Shown one piece after another: positions 11,415 to 24,391 of a stretch of 64,000 nt of DNA (position 1 is its first letter; each line of letters begins with the position of its first letter). A program made the translations under genes and the position numbers. The notes under the pieces were generated by a model. That model saw nothing but the letters and a program-made list of their open reading frames with translations, did not search any database and was not told the DNA's origin. The DNA comes from Helicostylum pulchrum (taxonomy: Eukaryota; Mucoromycota; Mucoromycetes; Mucorales; Mucoraceae): NCBI GenBank assembly GCA_025677825.1, contig JAIXMO010000080.1, positions 26,258 through 90,257 of the forward strand. The letters run 5' to 3'.

Positions 11415-13868
11415 CTATGATTCTATTGTATCATAAAAGAATCCAGAGCCCAAGCCAGGTGGAACAGGTGGCACTTCTACAATACCGTGTGGTATTTCAA
11501 CTCTATCTCCCGCAATTTGTAATAATTTTACCTTGACACCCACTTCAGTTAAGGTATGAAATATTTCAGCAGTTTCTTTACTTGTAAATCTCTTGTCCAA
11601 AAGCATACTGAAACCATCTTTCCATTCTGCAGCTTGAGTAGAAGTAGCGCAATAAAATTCAGCAATAGTCATACTTTTATCATTGTAAAGAGCAAAAGAT
11701 AAATTATTGTGGCTACTGGAGGATAATACGTTACTTGTAGCAAAATCTGTCGCAGTTGGAGATCCAGACGAATTAAATATTTGAGATGAACCATTAGTTA
11801 AACCAGCAGTTGATATCTTTCGAATCGCTCTAATTTCACTAACAGAACTAAGATCGATACGGTTGGGTAATGTTTCATAACTCTTTAAAACAGGAGCAAT
11901 CTTTTCAGAAAAGTCACCATACATGATTGCTTTTTTTGATCGACTTAATTTATAGTATCGCCATCTTTTACCAGAAGTTGCAATAGTAGACGTCGGTGAC
12001 ATCATACCGCTGGTACTTGAAGTGGGTGATGATAGTAAAGTATTATTATTGTTATTGTTATTATTTACCATCACTGATATTCTTTGATTTGATTGCGGGC
12101 ATGGGAACCAAGCTCCTTCCAGTAAACAACTGATTCTTTGCTTTTTTAAAAATTCATAAGATTGCTTTGATAATCTCGTACGCAAGTTACTTATAGCATC
12201 TCTTCCTAGTAAATCATCAGCCCATTCCAATTCTTTTAACCTACGATCTCGAATAACTTGATAAGGTGTGTTAAACATATTTCGGTCAAATCCGTTTATA
12301 TCTTTTGTCGAGGCAAATACAGATCTTAATTGACTTCGTACTAGAGCAGATACCTTTGAGAAATCAAATGTTGTAGCTTCCATATCATGAAATATTCTAA
12401 AATAAGTTTGTAGTGTAGTTGAATGAACATGATTAAAACTGAGTATAAGTGGTTGAAATTCAGCAACAGTATCTTTTTTTTTTTAAGAAGTTATTTAGAT
12501 ATGATTATCGTTTCGTTTTGGTATATAAATTGTACTTACTAGTTGAAGTTATATTCCAGAGATTACATAATAAATCGGTTACTTCGATACTTGCTTTAGC
12601 AAATGGACATCTTTTACCTTCGGGTCTATGTATTTGTTCTGATATAAGCTATTGTTGTAATATAATGTAATTAATTTAATTATGTAATTACAACTTTTTT
12701 AAAAAAAAGCACTTACTTTTGCAAACAAGTCCTTGTTTTTTATAACAAATAAATGCATTTCTTCTAAACCAAATACGCCGGTTCTACCAAATTCACGTTG
12801 AGGTACCTCAGACTAGTAATAACCATATATAAGTATAAAATATCTTTTTAATTATATGTTTGTACTTTACAGTAAAACCAATTTTTTTCCATTTTTTAGC
12901 ACCAGGAACATCAACTTTGCCTACTTTAGCGGCATCCCAAATATCATTCAGCATATTTATATGACGAGGATTATGCATTGAGACAGCAGTGCCATGTCTC
13001 ATATTTATGTTATGAATGAATACAGTTTGATATTCTAATATCATTAGTTTTAATTCGTCAGAAGGATGATTATTCATTAATCTCTATAATATATACATGT
13101 ATATATTCAGTATAATAAATGGAGGACTTACAATATATTAACATGTATTACTTTACCAAAACATTCTTTTTTAAATTCGAGTTATCATAAGCGCTTGATA
13201 ATATACTTCTATATTCATCTGTCACATATTTTAACATTGCAATTAAAAGCGATAGACTAGTAGTAGATAATAAGTATTCTTGACTGATCAATCTATCCAC
13301 AAGTATTGTAATTAATGTTGGCTCCTTTTCCATAGCTTTGTGTATTGTCGGATATCCATAATTTGTTATTACATTTGATTCTGACGTATTTTCTGGGTTG
13401 GCACAAGTTAATTTTAATAAAATTGCGATAGCTGGTCTAGCAATAGTAGCAAGTTGTTCATTAACAACAACATGAGCTATTCTGGCCACAATGTCATCAT
13501 CCAAGTTTTCCCAACCGGAATTATGCTCCATTAACGATAAAAATGAATTAAGTGCATAAGCTAAAGTATTTCCACTCGAGTTTTTAATAATATCGCATAA
13601 AGATTCTAAACCTCCTCTCTCTAAAAATTCAGTAGCAAATTCTTTTTCCTGAATAAAACACAACGAGTATTGATTAAGACAATGCTGAAAATAAATTATA
13701 TGTTACCTTTAAATAACCTTGTAAAGAAAAGGTTGCAATCTTGAGTGATTTATCATCTTTTGGCGACATTACATAATTCGAACTTTCTGATAAGCTAAAA
13801 CCAGAAGACAGTCTTTTTACGGCTTCTTGTGCTGAAGGTCTTATATCAATATCATACGAATTAGACAT
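11415..13868 (-). CDS. ELMO/CED-12 family protein
   Basis: ELMO proteins bind DOCK-type exchange factors and help activate Rac GTPases in actin control. Exons: 13868-13707, 13648-13157, 13083-12871, 12812-12717, 12648-12540 and 12472-11415, about 709 residues, close to the usual 720 of the family. The N-terminal part resembles the armadillo-like region (EFLERGGLESLCDII). The central part carries the ELMO-domain pattern with KWKKIGFT followed by GRTGVFGLEEM. The C-terminal part is PH-like (the stretch starting at LEGAWFPCP) and ends in a Pro-rich segment, VEVPPVPPGLG, the kind of tail that binds a DOCK SH3 domain. Asn repeats and a Ser/Thr-rich insert break the PH region, so its loops are longer than usual. 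The presumed partner is a DOCK protein elsewhere in the genome. Confidence 0.85.
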
Positions 13869-14254
13869 TTACGAAAATAAATTTTCAAATATAAAAAGAA
13901 CGAGGACAATAAAAAATAAGCTTTTTTTATTTTTTTTTACTTTATTTCACGTGATACATATTAACCACAACTACCTTTTTATTTCTTTCTTTCCTTTTCG
14001 TCATATAAGACGACTAGTAAACACCGTGTTACTCCGTAAATGATAAATATATTGAACACTGTAAACAGTTGTATTTGTATAGTGAGAAAAAGACAATGGT
14101 TGCGTGCCACAATGACGACTCTGTAATTAAAGTCACGTGGGTATCGCCTATTTAAAACGAATGAGTAAGTTGCCCTACCATTTCTTTTTTTTTCTCTCTC
14201 TCTCTCTCTCCTCTCTGTCTCTTTTTGAAAAAAAAATATTTTATACATATTCTA
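13869..14254. promoter_or_regulatory. Divergent promoter, ELMO gene / acidic protein gene
   Basis: A 386-bp shared upstream region. It contains two CACGTG boxes (13948-13953 and 14134-14139) and a CT-repeat tract at about 14188-14221 just before the rightward ATG, a common fungal core-promoter feature. Confidence 0.5.
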
Positions 14255-14848
14255 ATGACGACTGTTTTACTTGATTCAGAATACTCTGATGAGCTCTTAC
14301 ATATGAACGAAGATCCTTTATTTGAATATGGATCACCGTTTGTTATGGATGATCTTTACCCTAATCAAATGAAAATTAGTAATGAAGAGAATAGTTTAGA
14401 AAGTTGTCGAGCGTCCGAGTGTTCTAGTGAAGAAGAAGAGTTTGATTTTAAAATGTTACAACCACATGCACCGCCACCTTCTCCACAAGACACTTCCATG
14501 TTGGACATAATATTTGCGAAAAAGTTAACTTCTTCTTTAGAGGCCTGTTTAGTTCAACAAGAAACAACAAATAAAGAACAATTAGGACATGCGCAAACCT
14601 TAGATAAGCTATTGCGTAGAACACTGAATCAACCACAAGGTAGGGGTATTTGTAAAAGAAACTTGAAGAGATCATATGGTTTTCATTCTTCTTTACCATG
14701 GCAACAACAACCTCAACCGCAACCTATGAGAGTTAAAAGACATAGTATAGCGGATCAAGCCGAAAAACTAAAGAAAGCTTTACACAAACATTTAATGGAT
14801 GAAGAAACTTCTGTAATGATTAATGAATTAAAAGATATGGGTTTATAA
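14255..14848 (+). CDS. Unrecognised acidic, probably disordered protein
   Basis: A single-exon gene of 197 residues. I chose the ATG at 14255 because it follows the CT-rich tract; an in-frame upstream codon at 14225 would add ten residues that do not look coding. The N-terminal half is acidic, with SSEEEEFDF near residue 70 and a PPPSPQ segment. The C-terminal half is basic, with KRNLKRSYGF, a Gln/Pro run (QQQPQPQPM) and a last helix rich in Lys, Leu and Glu (residues about 165-197). No signal peptide or membrane segment is visible. The family is unknown to me. The acidic plus Gln/Pro composition would suit a transcriptional or adaptor protein, but that is only inference. Confidence 0.7.
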   Translation: MTTVLLDSEYSDELLHMNEDPLFEYGSPFVMDDLYPNQMKISNEENSLESCRASECSSEEEEFDFKMLQPHAPPPSPQDTSMLDIIFAKKLTSSLEACLVQQETTNKEQLGHAQTLDKLLRRTLNQPQGRGICKRNLKRSYGFHSSLPWQQQPQPQPMRVKRHSIADQAEKLKKALHKHLMDEETSVMINELKDMGL

Positions 14849-16169
14849 AAGCTAAAATAAAAAAACACACCTCTTATCATAAAAAATACTCATCCCTTTT
14901 AGCTCTATTTATCTCATTAATAAAGTAAAATTGTACATACATATATAAAAAAATACCTTGTTACATGCAACCTATAAACATTTGTTTTTAGTTTTATCGA
15001 CATTTTGTTTGATCTTAATAAAGGTAACATGATACATATATAAATTATTCTATTCTAATTACCCGTATACCCTTTCTCCCCCCTCCCCCCCCGATTGGCA
15101 GCGTATTGCTTTAATATTTTATTTTTATTTAGCGCACTGTCATTTTATCACCATTATTGGTACCTTACACTACTCTCATACTCAATTGTTATTTGACAAA
15201 CTTTATAGGAGCGCTTTTTTTTTTTTACCCTACACACCCGATCAGAAAAGTTACGAATAAATAATACCCAAATATGGGTTAGCGTCGCGGGGAGTCAAAT
15301 ATTTTTAATAGAAAAAATATAAAAAATAATAAATCCAGTACAGGGATGCTTTAGGCAGTTTCGTTGATGGTTCTTTCTGTGTTTTACCGCTGAAACTATC
15401 AGTGAAACGCGTTACTTCGTAGTAGACGTCAAAAGTGTGTCTGTAAGTGACGGCGTAGTATCATGGCTAGAATTGTATATATTACCATGTAAAAAGATGT
15501 TGGCACATTTTGACTGTTAGTGTACTTTGGTCTATACACAATGATAAAGAAAGGAACAATTAGCAATAGGAACGAGAATAAATTATACTGGTAAAATGTT
15601 AGATTACGTAGCTTGATGTTGTATACTAGATATGTACTTGCTTACGGATGATGTCTAAGCTGAAAGCATATGTTTATGAGTGTTAGGCTTTAATATTATT
15701 TTAGTTACAAATAAAACTTACCAAGGCTTATTAACTGTCAAAGCTGTAAATTCTAGTGAACAAGATTTATTTTTTTATGACTGAATCTTTAGCTTCATCT
15801 TAAAGTAATATTTATGAAAGAAAGGAGATTCATCAAACTAGAGATCAATGGCAGTAAAATATTTATTTCTCACTATTATTTGATTTATTAGCACAGCATC
15901 AATTGCTGTTACACTCACTTTAAAACAAAAAAGTAATGATAAATACTCTGCTATGCACTATGAATTGCAGTTTTTATTCCTACCAGCAATATAAAAATCA
16001 TATTTGATATATCAAGTACCAGGTTGTACAATAATCGCATGTCTGTACATGTGCATTCTTTATAGCCTGCATCTGCATTAAAAGAGAAAAAGAAGAAGGA
16101 GACGATTTAGAAATTAAGAATTAGTTTATTTAAGAAATTACGCTATGATAAAAAATGTAATTGATTTTA
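14849..16169. other. Gene-poor interval with one protein-like remnant
   Basis: About 1.3 kb between tail ends. It holds a C-rich tract near 15078-15093. A minus-strand open stretch of about 50 codons without an ATG (15305-15460) looks protein-like and is described under findings. No RNA gene was recognised. Confidence 0.5.
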
Positions 16170-17111
16170 TTATGCTTTGCGCTTACTACAACAACCACTG
16201 AAAACATCCCAAAACGAGGCTACAATAAAACCAGCGAACGCCAAGAACCCAAAAAAGATACTGACATTGTAAAATGTACAGAACTTACCACCATTGGGAC
16301 ACCTAAACTGAATTACTTCTACAATTACACCAATACCCCATAGTAAAGCCATGATTACATCACAAAGAAATATAACTCCTTTTTTACTTGGGTTCTTTTT
16401 TGCTACTCTCGTATAACAATAAGAGAATGTATTTATACCTGTCCATACAATAGATAATACGGCCTACATATGTATAATATCAATACATGCATAAAAAAAA
16501 AAATGTATAAACTTACCACAGCGAATAAATAGTAAAAACAAGCTGTTGTATAAAAAGGAATATCTTCACCAGAATACTATTTTTTTTTTTTTAATAAAAA
16601 GTTTGGTTTATACAATAAGGTTATATATATATATATATATTACCGGTCGAGCACCAGCAGCAAACCCTAAATGACCAATACTAGCTAATAGTAAAACAAA
16701 TCGAAGCCAAAAGTTCCATTGGCTGGGAGGATGGTATACTTCGCCTGTCCATGGCTCAGGACCTACCGATCCAGTTGGTTTAGTCGCGTGATGTGAAGGA
16801 AGTGGTGTAACTGATGGAACACTCGTTTGATGTGAAGGGTTACCGTAGGGCGTACCAGTGTATTGATAAGCATTGGGTTGAGTAGGTGGTGGAACCATAT
16901 TATGTCCATCGTATGCTGATTGAGATGGGTACTCTGTTTTATTTGATTCCGTACCCCAAGCATTATTATATCCAGTAGTACTGTAAGCGGGCATATAATT
17001 ACTAGGTTGTTGGTACGTATTTGGGTGGACTGGATTATTAGTACTTTCGTAGGCATTACCGAACCGAGGACCACTTTCTTGCCAAGGGTTTTCGTTAAAT
17101 GGATCTGACAT
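16170..17111 (-). CDS. MARVEL-type four-span membrane protein
   Basis: Exons 17111-16644, 16576-16517 and 16463-16170 give about 273 residues. The first 135 or so are hydrophilic and rich in Asn, Tyr, Pro and Gln and begin MSDPFNENPW, like the NPF-type tails of trafficking proteins such as SCAMPs. Four hydrophobic segments follow: one around WLRFVLLLASIGHLGFAAG, one around YYLFAVAVLSIVWTGI, one around ALLWGIGVIVEVI and one around IFFGFLAFAGFIVASFW. A Cys-Cys-Ser-Lys-Arg-Lys tail ends the protein. The spacing and the short loops fit the MARVEL fold (Nce102 and related proteins that organise membrane microdomains or vesicle traffic). SCAMP membership is less likely because the SCAMP signature loops are absent. 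It shares a 230-bp upstream region with the fimbrin gene. Confidence 0.7.
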
Positions 17112-17341
17112 ATTTAGTGTAACTTTGAGCGAAAGGAAAAAAAAAAAGATAAAAAAGAAACTATTTGATAGAGATTTTTTTTTTTTTTTTTTTTTTAAGC
17201 TTGTCACAATTGTTCCGATGAAACCACTGACACTTTTATGATGATATCAAATAAAACGCTAAGCTATTTTTAATTCTATTTTATTTATAAAAAAATTCCC
17301 TCTGACCCGCTTCTTGTTTCCTTTTTATTATTATTTTAAAA

Positions 17342-19457
17342 ATGGTTGTTAATGCATTTACACTTCAAAAGAAATATCCCAATTTTCAAGTAAATGATAT
17401 TAATGCTTTAATTGATAAATTTCAGTAAGTTTTTTTTTTTTTTTTTTGATAAATATATAAAAACCCATTTAACATATATGCCTTAGAGAATGTGATCTTG
17501 ATGAAGACGGGTTACTTGACCAACGAGAAATTCAACAAGCGTGTAAAGATACAGGCTACAGCGACAACTATGATGAAATACGTGCTAATTTAAAACAAGT
17601 AACTTCAACTTCAACAGGAAAAGTTGATGTCGAAGAATTTATTGACGTAAAAAAAAACTTTGCATGAAAATAATCGGAGATCAAATAAATATTTACTCTA
17701 CCTTTTATTTTTTGTAGCTGGCAAATCGATTAAAAGATGGTCGTAATAAAGGTGCATTTGATGTACACCAACATAAAATTCGTGTACAAGGTATCAATAG
17801 CGATGTAACACATACAATTAATGAAGATGAAAGAACCGAATTTACACGTCATATCAACGATACAATGGCTATCGATCCTGATGTTGGCTACCGTTTACCT
17901 ATTCCTACCAATACAATGCAGCTGTTTGACGAATGTAGAGATGGACTTATACTCTGTAAACTAATCAACGACGCTGTACCCGATACAATTGATGAACGAG
18001 TTCTCAACGTTAAAAAAGACATGAACAACTTTCAAATGGTAGAAAACAACAATATAGTAATCAACTCGGCCAAAGCCATTGGCTGTTCCGTAGTCAATAT
18101 CGGTTCCGAAGATATCATTGAAGCCAAAGAACATTTAATTCTGGGTTTAATTTGGCAAATTATTAAAAGAGGTCTATTAAATAAGATTACGATTCAACAA
18201 CATCCTGAATTATATCGTTTATTGGAACAAGATGAAACTTTGGAAGACTTTTTAAAATTACCACCTGATGTTATCCTATTAAGGTGGTTTAATTATCATC
18301 TCAAGGCTGCTGGTTGGGAACGTAGAGTCAAAAATTTCAGTAAAGATATATGTGATGGTGAAAACTATACGATACTGTTAAATCAAATTAAACCAGAGTC
18401 TTGTTCGCGTGCTCCTTTGCAAGAACCTGATTTGTTAAAGCGTGCTGAACTTGTACTTCAAAATGCCGATGCTATTGGATGTCGTAAATACCTTACCCCA
18501 AAAGCAATGGTGGGTGGTAACCCTAAACTTAATTTGGCTTTTGTTGCTCATCTCTTTAACACACATCCTGCTCTGGAGCCATTAAACGAAGAAGAGGCGC
18601 CTGAAATAGAACCGTTTGATGCAGAAGGTGAACGAGAAGCTCGGATGTTTACTCTTTGGTTGAACAGTCTTAATGTCGAACCAGGTGTGTATAACTTGTT
18701 TGAAGATTTAAAAGACGGTTTAGTTCTTTTACAAGCGTTTGATAAGGTTGTTCCGGGTATTGTTCAATGGAGGATGGTGAGTAAAAAAAGTCCTTTATCT
18801 CGTTTCAAGCAATTAGAAAATTGTAATTATGCTGTATGTCTTGGTCAAGAGAATGGGTTCTCTCTTGTCGGTATTCAGGGAGCAGATATTGTAGATGAAC
18901 AAAAGACTTTAACGTTGGGTCTTGTATGGCAATTAATGCGTGAAAACATTATTCGTACATTACAGTCGTTAAGTGAGGGAGGTCGTCCTGTGACAGATAT
19001 GGATATGGTGAAATGGGCTAACGAAACAGCTCAAAGAGGTGGTAAGCAAACCAAGATGAACTCATTTAGAGATCCATCACTTCGGTCTGGTGTATTCTTA
19101 TTGGATGTGTTGAATGGTATGAAACCTGGTATTGTAGATGCTAATCATGCCACGGCTGGTAATACGGGTAAGGATTTAAGACAATCTACATATTTAATAC
19201 ATGGGACTCAATCGATAATTTCATATTTTTATCAGATGATGACGCATTTAATAACGCTCGTCTCGCTATCTCCATTGCACGTAAATTGGGTGCAACTATT
19301 TTCCTCGTTCCCGAAGATATTGTTGAAGTTAGAGCAAAGATGGTAAATAATTGTAACATATTACTCTCCCCCATGTACTAATATACTTTATTTATAGAAT
19401 CTGACATTCATTGGTAGCTTAATGGTTGTTGATAAGCAAATGAGACGTAATGCTTAA
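17342..19457 (+). CDS. SAC6: Fimbrin/plastin, actin-bundling protein
   Basis: Fimbrin cross-links actin filaments in patches and cables. Exons: 17342-17424, 17487-17646, 17718-19167, 19236-19342 and 19398-19457, about 619 residues, the normal length. An EF-hand is visible near the N-terminus (DLDEDGLLDQREI), followed by four calponin-homology repeats with typical blocks such as DGLILCKLIN, LRWFNYHL and DGLVLLQAFD. The 68-nt intron at 19168 has no in-frame stop, so a simple ORF reading runs through it; splicing restores the conserved block ISIARKLGATIFLVPEDIVE. The C-terminus is FIGSLMVVDKQMRRNA. Only one clear EF-hand is kept, as in many fungal fimbrins. The stop lies 103 bp from the stop of the convergent reductase gene. 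Confidence 0.93.
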
Positions 19458-19560
19458 ACTGGTTTCTTATTAAAATAAAAATTTACGCATGCATATCTGT
19501 TAAAATAAACACTGTAAACAAAAAAACAAAAAAAAACAAAAAACTCCTTTGGGTGATAAT

Positions 19561-21021
19561 TTATTTGGAAAGATTCTTTGAAAACCAATCAGCCAATCTA
19601 ACAAAACTAGTATCAATACCAGTTTCTTTAAGATGCTTGATGGAAAGATGAGAGTTCTCGGGTCTTGAGACTTCAAAAAAAAAGAGAGGGTATTAGTTTA
19701 TCGATCAAGTTATCTATGTAACACATAACAAACCTGATGCAGCTTTATCAATGGTATTTTGAGGAGTAAGATGATCAATAGGTGCTCCCAAGATTTTGCT
19801 TACAATTTCTATTTTTTTTAAAAAAAAAAAAATGGTTACAATCATATATCATCATACCTTTTTTTCGATCTCAACTTACCACAGACTTGATATTTAGTGA
19901 TACTTTCTTGGCCAGTGAAATGGTAAATGCCCTTAATATCTTTATGATCCTTAACTTTTGCAACTAAAAAACAGAATGATTTAGTGGCTTTGGTTATAAA
20001 ATATTACGAAATGAATTACCTGATAAATCTTTAATGACACGAGCAACATCCTCAACTATATGAAAAGAAAAATAGGGTTAAAAATAGGTTTTTCATATAT
20101 GCATAACTGTATATCTACCATTGGTAGGATAACGACAAGACACGTTATCTACAACTGTAGGCTTATCGTGGTTCTAAAGTAAAACTATTAGCCAGTCTAC
20201 AACAACAACAACCCCTGATCATTATTATTTTTACCAAAACAACATCAATTAAAACATTAATAGCAGATTCACCGTTATATTCAGTGTCGCCGTATAAGAT
20301 TGGGACACGAAGAATAACAGCTTCAGGATAAACACTTTTAATGGCTTCCTCGCCTCCCAATTTTGTTTCGCCATAGAATTGTAAAGGATTTGGTTTATCT
20401 TCTACCTCATAAGGAGGCGCAGTTCCATCAAATACATAATCGGTACTGATATAAATAAGCATAATTCCTCTCTTCTTACAGATTCTACCTAAAGTTTTAG
20501 GAGTTTCAACATTTAACTGTGATTTTAAAAAAGTTGTCTATCATTAGTTAATCTCGATAAAATCAGTAAAAAAAAAAGTTAAACGTTTACGCGTAAAACA
20601 CCATCATGGTCTTGCTCGGCCACGTCAGGACGACGTTCAGCAGCACAATGAACAACCACTATAATATATGTATATGAATATTTTATATACAATATTAATA
20701 AATACGTACGACATACCATCAGGTTGTTGAGCTTCGATAAAGTTTTCAACAGCAATTGAGTCAGTTAAATCAAGCTGACAGAAAAAAAATATTAGTTTAT
20801 TCTGTCTCTGTCTGACTTGAAAGCACTTATTTTACCTTTAATAATCCATCTTTAGCGCGAGAGAAAGCTGTACCGACAACTAATAAAAAAACAAGTTAGT
20901 AAAATAAGGGCTTTTTTTTTTTGTCAGAGGTTCATTTGTTACCATCGCAACCCGCTTTTTTAAACTCTCTTATTGTGGGTCTTCCTAAAAGTCCGGAACC
21001 ACCAGTAACAATAACCTTCAT
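19561..21021 (-). CDS. MAT2B / dTDP-4-dehydrorhamnose-reductase-like SDR protein
   Basis: A short-chain-dehydrogenase-fold protein of the RmlD family, closest in pattern to the regulatory beta subunit of methionine adenosyltransferase (MAT2B). Eleven short exons run from the ATG at 21021 to the stop at 19561: 21021-20943, 20879-20836, 20774-20717, 20658-20591, 20516-20235, 20173-20119, 20055-20020, 19963-19880, 19808-19734 and 19670-19561, with small uncertainties at junctions. The N-terminal nucleotide-binding motif reads VTGGSGLLGRP. VVHCAAERRPD and the segment YISTDYVFDG follow, then the active-site-type YxxxK in FYGETKLGGE. The ending HLKETGIDTSFVRLADWF resembles the MAT2B C-terminus. Whether it is an enzyme or a MAT subunit cannot be decided from sequence. 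Confidence 0.85.
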
Positions 21022-21459
21022 ATTTTTAAGTGATAACAACAAAAAAGGGAAACAACTAATATTTATTTTCCCCCCAGAGAAAAAAAATAAATGGGAAAAA
21101 ACAACGCGGTTTTAAAATGTAGTTTTTGAGTCACTCATACATGTCAAATGGGCGTATATCGATTTTTCGTTTTAAAAAAAACTAAAACCTTATAAATAGT
21201 GACATTTATGAAGTTAGCATAGTGCGATATATAATATTTGATTGACCAGAATAAAAAATGATAAGTTTACCTTCTTTAGCTCTAATTGGCTTATGCTACC
21301 TTTGTGTAATGTCATGCTTGGGGTAAGATAAATTTGTCTTTTTGGAAACAATGATTCGCTTAAATTAAAAGCACGAGCACTACAAAAGTTTTTCTTTTTT
21401 TCGTTTTTTTTCGTTTTGCTTTAACTCTTTCTTCTTTTTATTTTTTATAAATAACAAAT
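21022..21459. promoter_or_regulatory. Divergent promoter, reductase gene / SEY1, with a possible uORF
   Basis: A 438-bp shared upstream region. TATAAA lies at about 21191. A 22-codon hydrophobic ORF starts at the ATG 21258-21260 and stops at 21326, about 130 bp upstream of the SEY1 ATG, so it could sit in the SEY1 leader. Confidence 0.4.
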
Positions 21460-24391
21460 ATGGATAATAACCAGTTACTAATCGAAAAGACCAAACCAGT
21501 CAATTCAACAAACTCAACAAGCCCAATTTCAGACTGGGACCACGATTTAGCACCTATTCCTCGACTTCAAATAGTAGACGAACATCAAAAATTTTCGTAA
21601 AGTACATAATTTAAAATATATGCATATATTTCTTTTTACACAATTATATTTATATATAGTGACGAACTTCCGCAGTATATGAATGATTGGGGTCTTTCTG
21701 ATTCTGGATTCAATTACGATGTAGTAGCAGTATTTGGATCACAAAGTACCGGAAAAAGTAATATATTAAATAAAAATAATGGATCATATGATGGGGGTAT
21801 ATAAGATAATATTTATATTTATTTATTCTCATTTGTAGGTACTTTGTTAAATAGATTATTCGGTACTTCATTTGCAGAAATGGATGAGAATCAACGAAAA
21901 CAGACGACAAAGGGTATTTGGTTATCTCGTGCTAGAGGTATGCATGTCCTTGTGATGGATGTAGAAGGAACAGATGGTCGTGAACGTGGAGAAGATCAAG
22001 ACTTTGAGCGTAAATCAGCATTGTTTTCAATGGCTACGAGTGAAGTTATTATAATTAATTTATGGGAACATCAAGTGGGTCTTTATCAAGGTGCCAATAT
22101 GGGTTTATTAAAGACTGTATTTGAAGTCAATTTACAGCTATTTCAAAACCAAAAGAGGTATTTATTTTAGAGATTTCTTAGCACATGATAATTACTAAAT
22201 TATTATATCATACACAGTAAAGAAAAAACTTTATTATTGATCGTCATTCGTGATTTTGTTGGCGCGACTCCATTAGATAATTTGGCAAACACACTAAAAG
22301 CGGATCTCGAAAAGATTTGGGCCAGCTTGTCAAAAGTAAGAAAAAAAAACTATGTTTATTCTATATGTATACTAAACTCGCCCTTTTATTTTAGCCTGAA
22401 GGTTTAGAGGATTGTAAAATTACTCAGTATTTCGATTTCATGTTTACTGGTTTACCTCATAAGATTTTACTACCAGATAAATTCGATCAAGAAGTAACAA
22501 AACTTCGTTCTAGGTAAAAAAAAAAAAAAAAACTTCTATCAGTGACGTAAAACAAAATAAGGTTATTAAGTTACCTTTTAGATTTAATGATCCCAAAGAT
22601 CCCAACTTTGTATTTCGTCCAGAATATCACAAACGTATTCCAGCAGATGGTTACCATTTATACGCTTCTAGTATTTGGGATAAGGTGCTAACAAACAAAG
22701 ATCTTGATTTACCTACACAACAACAACTTTTAGCTCAATACAGATGTGACGAAATATCAAATGTAAAAAAAAATCATGCCATTTGAATTATATGACTAAT
22801 TCATGCTTTTTTTTTTACGCTAGGCCGCATTTGAAGTATTTAACCAAAGAATTACGCTATATAAATCACCAATCTTGGAAAAGGGCGAAGTTAATTTAGA
22901 GCTAGGAAAAGTGATGAAAGGTATAAGGGAGGAAGCGTTAGAAACATTTGATAAAAGTGCATCCCGTTACGATCAAGGTGTATACCAAAAGAAACGATTA
23001 GAGATGTATGCAAAGTTAAATATTCAATTGGGTGTATACTTTGTTGGTCAAATAAATAATTTGCATAAAAATGCCGTCATTATGTTTGATGAAAACCTTC
23101 AAAAACAATTGAAAACCACTGCATGTAATTTTGCTCACGTCGTCTCTACTTGCTTAAAACAAGCAAATGAATACTTTATTAATGGTGCAAAAGGTAAACA
23201 AGATAGTAAATTCAGAATACATATCAGACTTACTTTTTTATATATTTTAGCTACCATGTTACCTGAAACTGACTGGTCTTATTCTCATGAGCAAGAGCTG
23301 TTAACTGAAGATTTTAATGAAATATCCTCAAAGGCTCGTACTACGGAATTTAAAAAGATGAATAAAGCACTCGAAAAACAAATAGAAACCGAACTTGCAG
23401 ATATAATTGCTCTCGAATTAAATCAACCTACTAACGATATGTGGCACAAGGTGATTGATACTTACAAATCTACTGTTTCTGATGGTAAAAAACTACTATC
23501 CAAGAAAGCTAAAAGTAAATCCTGGTATATTATGAATACAGAAATATATAACACTAACATTATTTATGACATAGGCTTTGATTCCTCTAAAGAAGAGATT
23601 GAAAAGTCTGTATCTGATCTTAAGAAACGAACTTGGATTGCTCTTCGTAAAAAAGTGGATGAGGAGCTAGCGGATAATTTATTATTATTAAAATTAAGAA
23701 ATAGGTATATATGTGTGCTTAAATACATAAAAATAGGTATTGACATCTTTATAGATTCGAGGAAAAATTCCGTTATGATGAAAATGGACTTCCCAAGGTC
23801 TGGAAACCTCAGGACGATATTGACTCACGATTTAAAAAGGCTAGAGACGAGGTAAAAATAAACGATTACAAAAAAAAAGAGGGGATATTGGTTATTTAAC
23901 CCATTCTATAATAGACATTATCATTAATCAAACGATTTTCCAAAGTCGACTTGAGTATGGATCCAGATTTTAAACTAGAATCAGATGAAGACTTTGACTT
24001 TGAAAGGTCACTTACAGTTTTATCCGAGGCCAAACAAATTGATATTACAACTAGGTTTAAACGAGAATCAGATGCATTTTTCTTGGAGGCAAAAAGATCT
24101 GTTGTATCGACAACAGCTAAAATACCTCCTTGGGTTATTTTAGTGATGATTGTGCTAGGATGGAACGAATTTATGGGTCTTCTGCAAAGACCATTGTATC
24201 TGGCTATAGTCATTCTATGTCTTAGTATAGCATACGTAATATACGCTCTTAACCTTTGGGGTCCAGCTGTAACTATTTTCTCGACCGTCACAGGTGAAGC
24301 CACAAGGATGATTAAAGCAAAATTAGCCGAGACAATAAATCCAACAAGTGATAGAAGTCAACATTATGAAATGGCACCCGTTAACAATTAG
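21460..24391 (+). CDS. SEY1: Sey1/RHD3 ER-membrane fusion GTPase
   Basis: Dynamin-like GTPase of the atlastin/RHD3 class that fuses ER tubules. Eleven exons: 21460-21596, 21660-21757, 21839-22157, 22218-22335, 22395-22513, 22582-22762, 22824-23193, 23251-23514, 23575-23704, 23755-23851 and 23915-24391, about 769 residues, the usual size. The P-loop GSQSTGKST is split by an intron at about residue 79. DVEGTDGRE is the G3 motif and RDFVG the G4 motif. A long helical middle domain follows. Near the C-terminus two closely spaced membrane segments ([16 protein letters not shown] and the following [10 protein letters not shown]) form the hairpin, followed by a short cytosolic tail. Three of the introns are in frame and would be missed by ORF calling alone. 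Confidence 0.93.

Noticed and set aside
19168..19346. Apparent altered fimbrin C-terminus in the unspliced frame
   Set aside because: A 68-nt intron (19168-19235) without in-frame stop explains it; splicing restores the conserved fimbrin block.
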